A stretch of 64,000 nt of DNA, from positions 62,157 to 126,156 of the forward strand of contig NZ_AXAJ01000006.1 in the NCBI RefSeq assembly GCF_000472445.1, written 5' to 3'. This document shows, one piece after another, positions 29,508 to 39,399 of this stretch; within the stretch, counting starts at the first letter, position 1, and each line of letters begins with the position of its first letter. The notes below the pieces were generated by a model. It ran no database searches, was not told where the DNA came from, and saw nothing but the letters and a program-made list of their open reading frames with translations. Source of the stretch: Burkholderia sp. WSM2230 (lineage in GTDB: Bacteria; Pseudomonadota; Gammaproteobacteria; Burkholderiales; Burkholderiaceae). A program made the position numbers and the translations under genes.

Positions 29508-31013
29508 TTATTCCAGTGCCGGCAACATCGAGCCGGTGTCGCGCAGCCGCGTATGCAAGGCGAACGCCCGATCCAGTCGATGCGGCGTCTGCCCTCCTCC
29601 CTTCAAGGCCTCCCGATAGTAATCGCGAAGCACATCGCGATACAGCGGATGCGCGCATTTCTCGATGATCAGCGTGGCGCGTTCGCGGGGCGCCAGGCCG
29701 CGCAGATCGGCAAGTCCCTGCTCTGTCACGACCACATCCACGTCGTGTTCGTTGTGATCGCAATGCGGCACCATCGGCACCACGCTCGAAATGCGGCCGT
29801 GTTTCGCCATCGACCTAGTCGCGAAGATCGCGCACGACGCGTTGCGCGCAAAATCGCCCGAGCCGCCGATGCCGTTCATCATGTGCGTGCCGCCCACGTG
29901 CGTCGAATTCACGTTGCCGTAAATGTCGAATTCCAGCGCGGTATTCAACGCAATGAGACCAAGCCGCCGAATGACTTCCGGATGGTTGCTGACTTCCTGC
30001 GGACGCAGCACGAGGCGCTCGCGATAGCGTTCAAGGTCGCCGAAAACCTGCGCCTGCCGCGGAGCCGACAACGTGATCGACGCACCCGAGGCAAACGTCA
30101 CCTTGCCGGCATCCATCAGGTCGAAGGTCGAATCCTGAAGCACTTCAGAGTAAATCTCGAATGGGTCAAAAGGCGAATCGACAAAGCCGGCCAGCACCGC
30201 ATTGGCGATCGTGCCGATGCCGGCCTGCAACGGCGGCAAGCGCCGGGGCATACGCCCGCGCGACACTTCGTGCTGGAAAAACTCGATCAGATGTCCGGCG
30301 ATCAGTTCAGTCCCGGCATCCGCCGGCAGCACGGTGGACGGACTGTCGGCCATGTCGGTGATAACAATCGCCGCGATCTTTTCGTATGGGATTTCGATGG
30401 CCGGCGTGCCGACCCGGTCTTGCGGATGCACGATCGGCAGCGGCTCACGGTTCGGCCTGCGGCCTGGAATCCAGATGTCGTGGAGTCCTTCGAGTGCGAG
30501 CGGCTGGGCCAGATTGATCTCGACGATAACCTTGTCGGCGAGAATCGCGAAACTGGCCGAATTGCCGACGGAGGTAGTCGGCACGATACCGCCAGTTTCT
30601 GTGATCGCAACGGCTTCGATAATGGCGAGGTCGAGTTTGCCGAGCTGGTTTGCGCGCAGCATCTCGACCGTTTCAGACAGATGCTGATCGACGAACATCA
30701 CTTCGCCGCGGTTGATCGCATCGCGCAGTGTCTTGTCCACCTGGAACGGCAAGCGGCGCGCCAACACATGCGCCTCGGTCAGCATGCGGTCCACGTCATG
30801 ACCCAGCGATGCGCCCGTCATCAACGTAATGCGCGGCGGCTTATGCTGCTGACGCGCGCGCCCGGCAAGCGCGACAGGCACGGCTTTGGCGTCCCCGGCG
30901 CGCGTAAAGCCGCTCGCGCCGACACGCATGCCGTCCTTGATCAGAAGTGCCGCCTCGGCGGCCGACGTAATCTTTGCGCGTAACGGGGCGCAGCGAATCC
31001 GGTCTTCGTACAT
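29508..31013 (-). CDS. Acetyl-CoA hydrolase/transferase family CoA-transferase
   Basis: The 501-residue protein belongs to the Ach1/ScpC/Cat1 group, which moves CoA between acetate, succinate or propionate. Conserved stretches are GMRVGASGFTRAGDAKAVP, VMFVDQHLSETVEML, the GGIVPTTSVGNSASFA block, LQAGIGTIANAVLAG, and GGTHMMNGIGGSGDFARNA near the C-terminus. I place the start at 31013 (MYEDRIR) because homologues begin there and GGAGAGA lies about ten bases upstream; in-frame ATG (31031) and TTG (31037) codons lie further upstream. Single gene; the preferred acyl acceptor is not predictable. Confidence 0.9.
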   Translation of the reverse strand: MYEDRIRCAPLRAKITSAAEAALLIKDGMRVGASGFTRAGDAKAVPVALAGRARQQHKPPRITLMTGASLGHDVDRMLTEAHVLARRLPFQVDKTLRDAINRGEVMFVDQHLSETVEMLRANQLGKLDLAIIEAVAITETGGIVPTTSVGNSASFAILADKVIVEINLAQPLALEGLHDIWIPGRRPNREPLPIVHPQDRVGTPAIEIPYEKIAAIVITDMADSPSTVLPADAGTELIAGHLIEFFQHEVSRGRMPRRLPPLQAGIGTIANAVLAGFVDSPFDPFEIYSEVLQDSTFDLMDAGKVTFASGASITLSAPRQAQVFGDLERYRERLVLRPQEVSNHPEVIRRLGLIALNTALEFDIYGNVNSTHVGGTHMMNGIGGSGDFARNASCAIFATRSMAKHGRISSVVPMVPHCDHNEHDVDVVVTEQGLADLRGLAPRERATLIIEKCAHPLYRDVLRDYYREALKGGGQTPHRLDRAFALHTRLRDTGSMLPALE

Positions 31014-31205
31014 GAAACTGAGTCTCTCCATAGTCAACCCACCAGTCTACTGGTGCGCACGTCTGTGGGGTGCTTCGCTCAGTAGCCAGATTGTCGCACC
31101 CGCCGCGGCGTCTCGATGGGACGGCGTCGCGGCAAGGTGTTTCGTCGTGCGTCAATGGCTCGCGACAGTTCTTGCATGTAGTTCGGCGCTCACGCGTGGC
31201 GCTGC

Positions 31206-31430
31206 CTAGCTGCCGAAAAAGATGTTGCAGTAGCTCACGGGCCCGACGCACTCTTCCTGCCTGGCCGCGGGCGCGGCGACTCGCCGCTTCGTTTGTCCGT
31301 CGGCGGCATTCGCGGCGCTCTGCGCATTCGTTTTGGCGACCTGTTGTTCCGCGGCGGCCGGAGCCGCTTGTGCGTGAGCGGCAACAGCGGACAAGGAACA
31401 GGCAATCAGGGCAATCTTCAACACATTCAT
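31206..31430 (-). CDS. Small exported protein, unknown
   Basis: The 74-residue protein starts at 31430 with GGAGAA six bases upstream. MNVLKIALIACSLSAVAAHAQA is a clear signal peptide. The mature part is about 52 residues, Ala-rich, and ends with a two-Cys segment EECVGPVSYCNIFFGS. I do not recognise a family. It could be a small periplasmic protein with one disulfide. Confidence 0.7.
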   Translation of the reverse strand: MNVLKIALIACSLSAVAAHAQAAPAAAEQQVAKTNAQSAANAADGQTKRRVAAPAARQEECVGPVSYCNIFFGS

Positions 31431-31599
31431 TTCGTTCTCCAGAACTTACGATTACGTGCCGTGGAAGTCTCCCGAGGGGACGACAAGGCAGTAAGGAAAC
31501 TATATGACTGCCACGTACGCAGATAAACGGGGCTACACGAAAGTGATCTTTCCATCCCGTAGAAGGATCGGACTCTCAGCTAATCCGGGCACGTGTCGA

Positions 31600-33765
31600 T
31601 CAGCCCGCGTTGAACGGTGCGTCCTTGTCGAGCAGCGCGGTTCGGATGAAGTGCAGGCAACTCAGAATGCGCTGCAGGTCGTGACGTTTGTCACGATCGG
31701 CATGAACCGCTTGCAGCATGTCCTGCGCAAGCCACGTCGCTGAGCGTACGGATAGCAGCGCGCGATCGAGACGACGCCTGTCGGGCCGCTCGAAGAGTGC
31801 TGCGAGGTCGTCGCGCATGTGGACAATGGTGATGGTCCAGCGTGGATGCAATGCGTTAGCGTAGTCGGCGCGCGCGGCTTCGTTACGAAGGTCGATGACG
31901 GCGTGCCCCACTTCGAGCGTCGCCAGCATCCAGCGCAAGACGTCACGGCGGCGGCGCGAGCGCCGCGTCAACAGCACGCGCAATTGGGCGGTCAGATCGT
32001 GGGTACTCGACTGGAAGCGCTGATTGAGACCAGGCAGTTCCTCCTTGCACGCGCACACCACTTGAGCGCGCAGATCGTCCGTGATTCGCCCGACAAGCCA
32101 TGGCATGTCGGCGGGGAGAACGACTGCGAACGCAAGCGCAGCCAACAGCATCGACGCAGTGAGCGCGATGCCGTTGTTGATGAGCAGATCCGGCGCATAG
32201 GTGAGCACGTTGTCCGGTCCGGCGAGCAGGCAAAAGAACACTGAAAAGCCGATCCCGTATCCCGTGGCTCCCTTACGCGTTGCGATGAACGCGCCGAGTG
32301 CGAGTACAGGTGCCAGCATCATGCAAAGCAACGGGAAGCCGTCGATGTTGGGATACACATAGCAGGTGAACAGGTAACCGGCCATGGTCGCAAAGGCGGC
32401 GCCGAGCGCCATCTGCACGGCCATCCTGGGTGCGTTCGGCGCGGTGGACGTCAGCGCGCACACCAGCGCCGCGCCGATCACCGCAAAACCGCCGCTTGGC
32501 CAGTCCGTCGCGATCCAGAACCCGCCGGCGCTCGCCATGACTACAGCGGATCGGACAAACGTGAACGCGACGACAAAACCATTCGTTCTGCTCACGTATC
32601 GGTTCGTACTGCGCGGCTGGCTTGCCAGTTTGCGCCGGGCCAGAGAAGCGTAAGTCTCCGAATACCGGATCCATTCGTCGACGAAGCGGTAAAGCAGTTC
32701 TGCCGCAGTATCGAAGTCGGCCAGGGATTCGGTCGATGCAGTTTCCAACGGCCTCCTGGTTTCGCGTACACGCCGCGGCAAGCTGGCCTGGAACTGCCGC
32801 AAACCGGCTGCCATACGCGAGGCGTCAGCGCTGGTTGCGGGCTGTGGCGCCATCAGCGCGGCGAGTTCGCGGAAGTATGGCTGAATCGCCTCGACCATCG
32901 TAGCCGGATGTTTTGCGCGCAGCCGCTTCAGCAGTTGATGCAACGCATGCAACCGTGTGCAGCTATCCATGAATTCGCCGTTAAGGCGCCCAAAATGCTG
33001 ACTGCGCGAACGCATGGCCGGATCTTCAAAGGCGGCGAAAATGCGAGTCGCTTCGAAACCCACGATCTCGTCGACGAGATCCGCAAAGCGACGCTCGAAC
33101 TGGCCCCGCTCGATGCCGCGATTCAGCGCGTCAGCAGCGAACGCAGTAAAATTCCGATACCGGATGTGGAGCGCGCGCTGCAGTGCGAGGCTGGATCGCT
33201 GGGGCATGACCAGTGCGCTAACAGCGCTCGAAGACACGATGCCGACAGCCACCTCTGCTGCACGCGTGAGCGCCGCCAGAAACAGATCATTCGGCATCAT
33301 CACGTTGGGGATGCCGATGAGCGCAGCGGTATAACCCGCGAGAACAAAGCCGTACCACCGGAAATGCCGATACCGTACCGCTGCCGCGATGCATGCACTC
33401 ACCCAACCGGTCATGCCGATCATGTACAGGTCGGGCTGCTGAACGAACAGCGCGCCCAGCACCAGTGCCGCGACCGTCCCCACCGCGGTGCCGAGAATCC
33501 GGTACAAGCTCTTGGCGAGCACCATCCCGCTGAACGGCTGCATCAGCACGAACACTGTCGTCATGGCGATGCGCGGCTGCGGCAGATCCAGTACCATCGC
33601 AATGGCTAGCGCCAGCAGGCCCGCCGTGACCGTTTTCAGCAGATGCAACCACGCGAGACCATCACTGGCCGCCCAGTCCCGAAAGGCCGCGCTGACGGTT
33701 TGCAGCATGACGCTGCCGTGCTGGGGCGAGTCCGACGTCGGTTTGATCGCATGTTCGCGTTTCAT
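31600..33765 (-). CDS. FUSC-type efflux transporter (fusaric/aromatic acid)
   Basis: This protein of about 721 residues has two sets of transmembrane helices (about residues 35-190 and 405-540) separated by a cytoplasmic region, the layout of FusC/AaeB exporters. Recognisable segments are LPQPRIAMTTVFVLMQPFSG, KSLYRILGTAVGTVAALVLG, and in the second half WPSGGFAVIGAALVCALTST. The open frame continues upstream of 33765 without homology; MKREHAIKPTS is preferred, but MLQTVSAAF at 33708 is an alternative. It is divergent from a LysR regulator, as in aaeR-aaeXAB. No membrane-fusion partner gene is adjacent. It probably expels weak aromatic acids. Confidence 0.85.
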   Translation of the reverse strand: MKREHAIKPTSDSPQHGSVMLQTVSAAFRDWAASDGLAWLHLLKTVTAGLLALAIAMVLDLPQPRIAMTTVFVLMQPFSGMVLAKSLYRILGTAVGTVAALVLGALFVQQPDLYMIGMTGWVSACIAAAVRYRHFRWYGFVLAGYTAALIGIPNVMMPNDLFLAALTRAAEVAVGIVSSSAVSALVMPQRSSLALQRALHIRYRNFTAFAADALNRGIERGQFERRFADLVDEIVGFEATRIFAAFEDPAMRSRSQHFGRLNGEFMDSCTRLHALHQLLKRLRAKHPATMVEAIQPYFRELAALMAPQPATSADASRMAAGLRQFQASLPRRVRETRRPLETASTESLADFDTAAELLYRFVDEWIRYSETYASLARRKLASQPRSTNRYVSRTNGFVVAFTFVRSAVVMASAGGFWIATDWPSGGFAVIGAALVCALTSTAPNAPRMAVQMALGAAFATMAGYLFTCYVYPNIDGFPLLCMMLAPVLALGAFIATRKGATGYGIGFSVFFCLLAGPDNVLTYAPDLLINNGIALTASMLLAALAFAVVLPADMPWLVGRITDDLRAQVVCACKEELPGLNQRFQSSTHDLTAQLRVLLTRRSRRRRDVLRWMLATLEVGHAVIDLRNEAARADYANALHPRWTITIVHMRDDLAALFERPDRRRLDRALLSVRSATWLAQDMLQAVHADRDKRHDLQRILSCLHFIRTALLDKDAPFNAG

Positions 33766-33964
33766 CTGGAAGCAATGCGTCCCGGTCTGTCGCTGGAAAA
33801 TGTGCCGGCCAAGACTGATCGCACCGGCAGACAAGGCGCCGATTGTAGGAGCATGCCATGTGCGCATTAAGGCGACAGGCGCGGAACCTCTCTTCCAGAT
33901 TGAACAACAATCCGCGCCCCGCCGAGGCGGACAATACCGTTCCCGCCGTGAAATAGAAGGATCG

Positions 33965-34951
33965 ATGGATACGTTACAAAATATGCGAGTGTTCATTCGC
34001 GTGGTGGAAGCCGGTAGTTTTACCGCCGCCGCGCAATCACTCAATTCAACGACCGGCGCGATGTCCCGGGCGGTCTCAGAACTCGAAGCTCATTTGCGCG
34101 CCCGCTTGCTCAACCGCTCGACGCGACGGCTTGCGCTTACCACCGCGGGCGAGCGTTATCTGAAGCGATGCCAGCAGATACTCGCAGACGTCGACACGGC
34201 GGAAGAAGAGGCCAGTTGCGCGCACGAGCGCCCAACCGGCGCATTGCGCATGCACAGCTTTGCCAGCATTGGGCAGCACTATGTGCTGCCGGCTATTTCG
34301 CGCTATCGCGCGCAGTATCCGGAGGTCACAGTCGAGCTCACAATGTCACAGCGCATGCCAGATCTCTTCGAAGGCAGCGCGGATGTAGCGGTTATCGGTG
34401 CTTCCACTCTGCCCAATTCAGACCTTGTGTCTCTTCCGCTAGGAACGACCTTTAGCATTCTGTGCGCATCGCCGGCCTACGTGCACTCGCATGGCGCGCC
34501 GCAGAAGCCGGCCGATCTGGCGCGTCACGAGTGCCTCATTCTGCACACGCCAGCGTTTGCGCCGCACGAGTGGGTGCTGGACGGCCCGAATGGCAGCGAA
34601 ACGATGCAGGTGAATGGACCCGTGCACGTGAATATCGCGGAGTCGTTGATCGTCGCGATTCGCGAGGGAATGGGTATTGGCATGGTGCCGCTTTACGCGG
34701 CGATTTCCGGATTGCGTGATGGCACCTTAGTGCGCGTGTTGCCCGAATATACGCTTCAGAAAATGCACGTTTACGCGCTGTATCCATCACGCAAGTTTAT
34801 AGATGCGAAGACGCGGACCTGGGTGGAGTTCTTGCGCACCCATCTGCCAAAAGTCATTGCACGCGATGAGGCGCTGCTCGCCGGGATCGGTCGAACGTCT
34901 GTCGGCGACGGCGCGGTGCCAACATGCCAGCTTCAGATGACTGGTCACTGA
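33965..34951 (+). CDS. LysR family transcriptional regulator
   Basis: The 328-residue protein has the N-terminal LysR helix-turn-helix (MDTLQNMRVFIRVVEAGSFT, then STTGAMSRAVSELEAHL and RSTRRLALTTAGERYL) and a substrate-binding C-terminal domain from about residue 90. It resembles the LysR subgroup with PTGALRMHSFASIGQHY. The ATG at 33965 has AAGGA upstream. It is divergent from the FUSC exporter with a 199-bp gap, so it is the likely regulator of that exporter. The inducer is unknown. Confidence 0.92.
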   Translation: MDTLQNMRVFIRVVEAGSFTAAAQSLNSTTGAMSRAVSELEAHLRARLLNRSTRRLALTTAGERYLKRCQQILADVDTAEEEASCAHERPTGALRMHSFASIGQHYVLPAISRYRAQYPEVTVELTMSQRMPDLFEGSADVAVIGASTLPNSDLVSLPLGTTFSILCASPAYVHSHGAPQKPADLARHECLILHTPAFAPHEWVLDGPNGSETMQVNGPVHVNIAESLIVAIREGMGIGMVPLYAAISGLRDGTLVRVLPEYTLQKMHVYALYPSRKFIDAKTRTWVEFLRTHLPKVIARDEALLAGIGRTSVGDGAVPTCQLQMTGH

Positions 34952-35254
34952 GCCGCAATCCAAAGACGTTCAAAGGGTGAGACGGGACGACTACTGAATC
35001 AAACGCGAACGATACATATGATTCGCCGAGCGTCATCCGTCCGGTCGATGCCGGCTCTACATGACCCTTTTAAAGGGCTTCGACACGTGCCGACCGACAA
35101 GTCCCGACGGTCAGGAGATCTATTATTTCAGTACCCTGAAGCGCTTTGCCGGTACCGAAATTTCGCGAGCCGGTAGAGCTTCTATCTGGCTACCGGGGCC
35201 AGATTAATCACCCATCGACCATCGGCGGCCGCTCGATCGGTCCGGGAGAGGCTC
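34952..35254. other. Intergenic gap after the LysR gene
   Basis: No gene or convincing terminator is seen in 303 bp. A 13-bp palindrome (CCCTTTTAAAGGG, 35065-35077) is the only notable structure. Confidence 0.35.
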
Positions 35255-36955
35255 ATGAACCGTTCATACCAAAGCCCGACCTCATTGCGCCACTGCGCCA
35301 TGATGACCATGCTCATGGCAATTTGCGTTTCCTGTGGCGGCGGGGGCGACTCTGCCAGCACCCCTGGCGCGGGTGGACCGACGGGCGCCGCGCCCCCGAC
35401 GGCTGGCGCACCACCGGCAACCGGAAGTGGAAGTAGCACGTCACCGCCGAGTACTGACGTGCTGACTTACCACAACGATGTGGCCCGGACGGGTCAATAT
35501 CTGGCCGAGACAACGCTGACACCTGCAAATGTCAATCCGACGACTTTCGGCAAGGTGGGCTTCCTCCCCGTGGACGGCAAGGTCGACGCACAACCGCTCT
35601 ACGTCAGCAATCTTTTCACGGGTAGTGCAACGCACAACGTCGTGTACGTCGTTACCGAACACGCGAGCGTGTACGCGTTCGACGCGGACACCAACGCGCA
35701 GCTCTGGCAGCGTTCGCTCCTCGGCTCCGGTGAAACGACCAGCGACAACCGCAATTGCAGCCAGATCACGCCGGAGATCGGCATCACGTCAACACCTGTG
35801 ATCGATCGGACGCGCGGCCCGAGCGGCGTCCTGTATACCGTCGTGATGAGCAAGGATGCGAGCGGCGCGATTCATCAGCGCCTGCATGCGATCGATCTCT
35901 CCACAGGGGCTGAAGCACTTGGCGGTCCGGCCGACATCACGGCCACTTATCCAGGCATGGGCGCAAACAGCAGCAACGGCGTCACGGTGTTCGACCCGCA
36001 GCAATACGCAGAGCGACAGGCTCTGGCGCTGGTCAACGGCAATGTGTACCTTGCATGGACCTCACACTGTGACCAGGGGACCTACGGTGGCTGGGTGATG
36101 GCCTACAGCGCGGATACACTCGTACAAACGAGCGCGCTTAACCTCACACCGAATGGCTCTGAGGGTTCGGTGTGGATGAGCGGCGCAGGCATGGCGTCCG
36201 ACGGCGCAGCGCTGTACCTGCTCGACGCAAACGGCACGTTCGATACAACACTGAATGCACAAGGCTTCCCAGTGAGTGGCGACTATGGCAACAGCTTCCT
36301 TAAGCTGGCGACATCGCCAAGGCTCGCCGTGGCAGACTATTTCGCGAGCTTTGACACAGTCGCGCAATCGGCAAACGACGTGGATCTCGGCTCCGGAGGC
36401 GCGCTGGTTCTACCAGACCAGGTCGATACGAACGGCGCGACTCGCCATCTCGCCGTCGGGGCCGGGAAGGACTCGAAGATTTACGTCGTCAACCGTGATG
36501 CGATGGGCAAGTTCAATGCGACTGCAAACATGATCTGGCAACAAATCGATGGCCAACTGTCAGGGGGCGTTTTCAGCATGCCCGCCTTCTACGGCAACCG
36601 CGTGTATTTTGGCGCGGTCGCCGACAATTTAAAGGCGTTTCCGGTGATCTCAGCGCGCCTCGCAGCCACACCTGAGTCACGCAGTGCTGGCACGTTCGCT
36701 TACCCTGGCGCGACGCCAAGCGTCTCCGCCAACGGAGCGACCAATGCGATTGTCTGGGCAGCCGAGAACGGCGCAGTCGGGGCGCTCCATGCGTTCAGTG
36801 CCGAAGATCTCGGTCGGGAACTTTACGACAGCAATCAGGCAGGTACGCGGGACACGTTCGGCGCAGGCAACAAATTTATTACACCGATGATCGCGCACGG
36901 ACACGTGTATGTCGGCACAACCAACGGCGTTGCGGTATTCGGGTTGTTGAAGTAA
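35255..36955 (+). CDS. PQQ-like beta-propeller lipoprotein
   Basis: The 566-residue protein has a lipoprotein-type N-terminus (MTMLMAICVSCGGGGD), then a low-complexity Pro/Gly/Thr/Ser stretch (about 30-68). The rest is made of beta-propeller repeats of the PQQ/quinoprotein type, such as VYAFDADTNAQLWQRSLLG, LHAIDLSTGAEALGGPADI and VYVGTTNGVAVFGLLK. The residues that bind PQQ in true dehydrogenases are not obvious, so it is probably structural or binding rather than a quinoprotein. It is followed 254 bp later by a sorbosone-dehydrogenase-like gene, another propeller protein. Confidence 0.82.
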   Translation: MNRSYQSPTSLRHCAMMTMLMAICVSCGGGGDSASTPGAGGPTGAAPPTAGAPPATGSGSSTSPPSTDVLTYHNDVARTGQYLAETTLTPANVNPTTFGKVGFLPVDGKVDAQPLYVSNLFTGSATHNVVYVVTEHASVYAFDADTNAQLWQRSLLGSGETTSDNRNCSQITPEIGITSTPVIDRTRGPSGVLYTVVMSKDASGAIHQRLHAIDLSTGAEALGGPADITATYPGMGANSSNGVTVFDPQQYAERQALALVNGNVYLAWTSHCDQGTYGGWVMAYSADTLVQTSALNLTPNGSEGSVWMSGAGMASDGAALYLLDANGTFDTTLNAQGFPVSGDYGNSFLKLATSPRLAVADYFASFDTVAQSANDVDLGSGGALVLPDQVDTNGATRHLAVGAGKDSKIYVVNRDAMGKFNATANMIWQQIDGQLSGGVFSMPAFYGNRVYFGAVADNLKAFPVISARLAATPESRSAGTFAYPGATPSVSANGATNAIVWAAENGAVGALHAFSAEDLGRELYDSNQAGTRDTFGAGNKFITPMIAHGHVYVGTTNGVAVFGLLK

Positions 36956-37209
36956 GCGGTGGTATCGATGAGGCGGCCTCGGCGCCATAATAGGCCGGAC
37001 TAACAGGCTCGCGCATCCAGCGCTTTTCCAGGCGAGCACGGGCCGGCTCGAGCTCATCCCCCATTCGGTTTGCCTGGCGAACGGTGACAGTCTTTTGTCC
37101 GCCGCCCGCCGGAGCACGGCCCACTATTGAACGATCTGCGGCGCCGAAAGCAAACGATTCACGCGGTGCGTGGCGCTGCCTCACGGTTCGGTCCGTGCGG
37201 GAGGACAAA

Positions 37210-38616
37210 GTGTCGCTCTATATAAAAAACCGGGTAAGCCAGAGCCGCGTGATCGCCGCGCTGGCACTGTTGCTGACGCTACCGTTGTTGACCAATGTGG
37301 CGGACGCAGTTCCCCCGCGCGCTACTGTCCCCAATGCCGCGGCCGACGCTGCTGTTGCGCAGGCGGTTACGTGCCAGCCCACTTACATCACCAGGCCGCA
37401 ACCCACCCTCCCAAAGGGTTTTACCGAACACGTTTTGTACAGCGGCTGTCTTAACCAGCCGACCGCGATAAGTTTCAACGGAAACAAGACCAGGGTTTTC
37501 GTTGCCGAAAAAGGCGGCAGGATCTGGAACTGCGACTTGTCAGCGCCTACCTGTTTGCTATTTGCCGATCTGAGCGGCGAAGTCTGCAATGATTCCGACC
37601 GGGGACTGCTGGGGCTTGCAGTCGATCCTCAGAATGATGGGAATGTCTACGTGCTTTACACCACGCCACCTGCTACAGGGGCGTGCAGCGGCAACGTGCT
37701 TACCCACGGCCAACTTTCTCTTTTGACAGGGACGGGCGAAACGAAGATCCTGCCCGCCGCAGGATCGAGCAACGAGACCTGGTGCTTCTACTACACGTCC
37801 CACAGTATTGGCGACCTGGCCTTTGGCACAGATAACAAAACGCTTTATGTCAGCGCCGGTGACGGCGCAAGCTTCGACCAGGTAGATTACGGTCAGTTGG
37901 ACAAGGCTTGCGGCGATGGCACAAATCTGCCGCAGGGGGCATTCCGCAGTCAGGGCGTTTCGCCCTACAGCGATGGCGTCATTCTACGAATAGCGAATCC
38001 AGGCACGACAACCCAAAGCATAGCTATGGTTGCAAACGGCCTGCGCAATCCTTTCCGTTTTGCCCGCGTGCCCAGCACGGATGAACTGTATGTCGGCAAT
38101 GTGGGTTGGAACACCTGGGAGTCCATCGATCACGTGAGCGTCGCCGGCCAGAACTTTGGATGGCCGTGCTACGAAGGATGGAACCCCAGTAACAACTCCG
38201 CTGCGGCTCCGCAACCCGACTACCAGAGCACTGCCTACTGCGGGAGCGTTGGGGGTATCACCGCGCCGTTCTTTGCATACGCGCACCAGGCTTACGTTAC
38301 GCTCGAGGACAGAAAGGGAAAGTCCTGCGGCGGCAAGCCGTCCGGCGGAGGGCCGGACCAGAACGGCAGCGTGCTCTCTGCCATTGGGTTCACTGACGAC
38401 ACAAGCACGACCTATCCCGTCCAGTTCAAGAACGCTCTGTACTTTGGCGATCTGCTCCGGAAATGCATCTGGACAATGCAGCCTCCCGACAACACGCCTC
38501 AGACGTTTGCAAAGAGTCTGCAAGGAGGACCGGTGGATTTGAAAGCTGGTCAAAACGGAGACCTTTTCTACGTGGACCTCGTTACCAGCACGGTAAGGCG
38601 AATTACGCACAAGTAG
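37210..38616 (+). CDS. Glucose/sorbosone dehydrogenase family exported protein
   Basis: The 468-residue protein begins at a GTG (37210) with GGGAGGACAAA directly upstream; the longer upstream frame is unlikely. A signal peptide (RVIAALALLLTLPLLTNVADA) precedes the mature part. Family features of soluble quinoprotein glucose/L-sorbosone dehydrogenases are PTAISFNGNKTRVFVAEKGG, DRGLLGLAVDPQNDGNVYVL, the HSIGDLAFGTDNKTLYVSAG block, ANGLRNPFRFA and GQNFGWPCYEG. Many Cys residues suggest disulfides. Whether it binds PQQ is uncertain; eukaryote-like HHIP homologues do not. Confidence 0.87.
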   Translation: MSLYIKNRVSQSRVIAALALLLTLPLLTNVADAVPPRATVPNAAADAAVAQAVTCQPTYITRPQPTLPKGFTEHVLYSGCLNQPTAISFNGNKTRVFVAEKGGRIWNCDLSAPTCLLFADLSGEVCNDSDRGLLGLAVDPQNDGNVYVLYTTPPATGACSGNVLTHGQLSLLTGTGETKILPAAGSSNETWCFYYTSHSIGDLAFGTDNKTLYVSAGDGASFDQVDYGQLDKACGDGTNLPQGAFRSQGVSPYSDGVILRIANPGTTTQSIAMVANGLRNPFRFARVPSTDELYVGNVGWNTWESIDHVSVAGQNFGWPCYEGWNPSNNSAAAPQPDYQSTAYCGSVGGITAPFFAYAHQAYVTLEDRKGKSCGGKPSGGGPDQNGSVLSAIGFTDDTSTTYPVQFKNALYFGDLLRKCIWTMQPPDNTPQTFAKSLQGGPVDLKAGQNGDLFYVDLVTSTVRRITHK

Positions 38617-38869
38617 GAGGGAGATTCTTCTGCCCCGTCCGCAGCTTAAGCGGAATGGCGGTTCGGTGCGCCAGAGCCGACATCTGAGCGTCCAGGCGAC
38701 GATCGGGCGAATGACGGCTCGTCGCCGACTGCGCCTGCTCAGATGCCGCGCCACAAAGCTGCGCTGACCTGGACAAATTCTTTCGCCCCGCGGAAATCGA
38801 CTGTACGCGTTCAGTACCTCGCAGAAAGCATTGTTGTGCCCCGACGCCGTTCCGACGCGAAAGCCGCGC

Positions 38870-39070
38870 TCAGCGCCGCAAGAACCATAACAGCGCGGAT
38901 ACCACGACCGAAATCACGATGCACGTGACGATCGGGAAGTGGAAGTTGAATCCATCGCGGACGATATGAATGTCGCCAGGGAGCCGACCGAACGGAATGC
39001 GCGCGAGCCAGTGCCATCCGACGCCGGCAAGAATGCACAGTACGCCAACGACGATCAGGAATCTGTTCAT
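38870..39070 (-). CDS. DUF2905 small membrane protein
   Basis: The 66-residue protein has two transmembrane helices (MNRFLIVVGVLCILAGVGWHW and PIVTCIVISVVVSALLWFL) joined by the DUF2905 signature IPFGRLPGDIHIVRDGFNFH. Length and motif match the family exactly. The function of the family is unknown. Confidence 0.92.
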   Translation of the reverse strand: MNRFLIVVGVLCILAGVGWHWLARIPFGRLPGDIHIVRDGFNFHFPIVTCIVISVVVSALLWFLRR

Positions 39071-39399
39071 GGGGCGCAGTCACAAACGGTAGCCAATGGC
39101 GCCATCATAGAAGAGAGCTCGCAAGGCGGCAGCACGGAACCTGGACCGAACCTGGCAGCAGATGCAACGGCGCATCTGCTTGACCTGCCGATTAAATCCG
39201 CGCATGTAGTTTAGTATTACTATCGTTCTTTCCAGGGCCCGGTGCGGATACCTTCCGGCAAGTCGCACAATGGGGGAAAGCGTCGGGTCGAACGGACTGG
39301 GATGAATCTCACAGCGGACCGCACGGCGATAGCATCCATCTTTCAGCACACCTGGTTGTCGCGGGGAGCCAGTCGAGCGTTCTCGCGATCAAGGCCGCT
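39071..39399. other. Intergenic gap between DUF2905 and the Pcm-esterase fusion gene
   Basis: These 329 bp lie between two minus-strand genes. I see no supported gene. An AT-richer patch near 39195-39235 could hold the DUF2905 promoter. Confidence 0.35.
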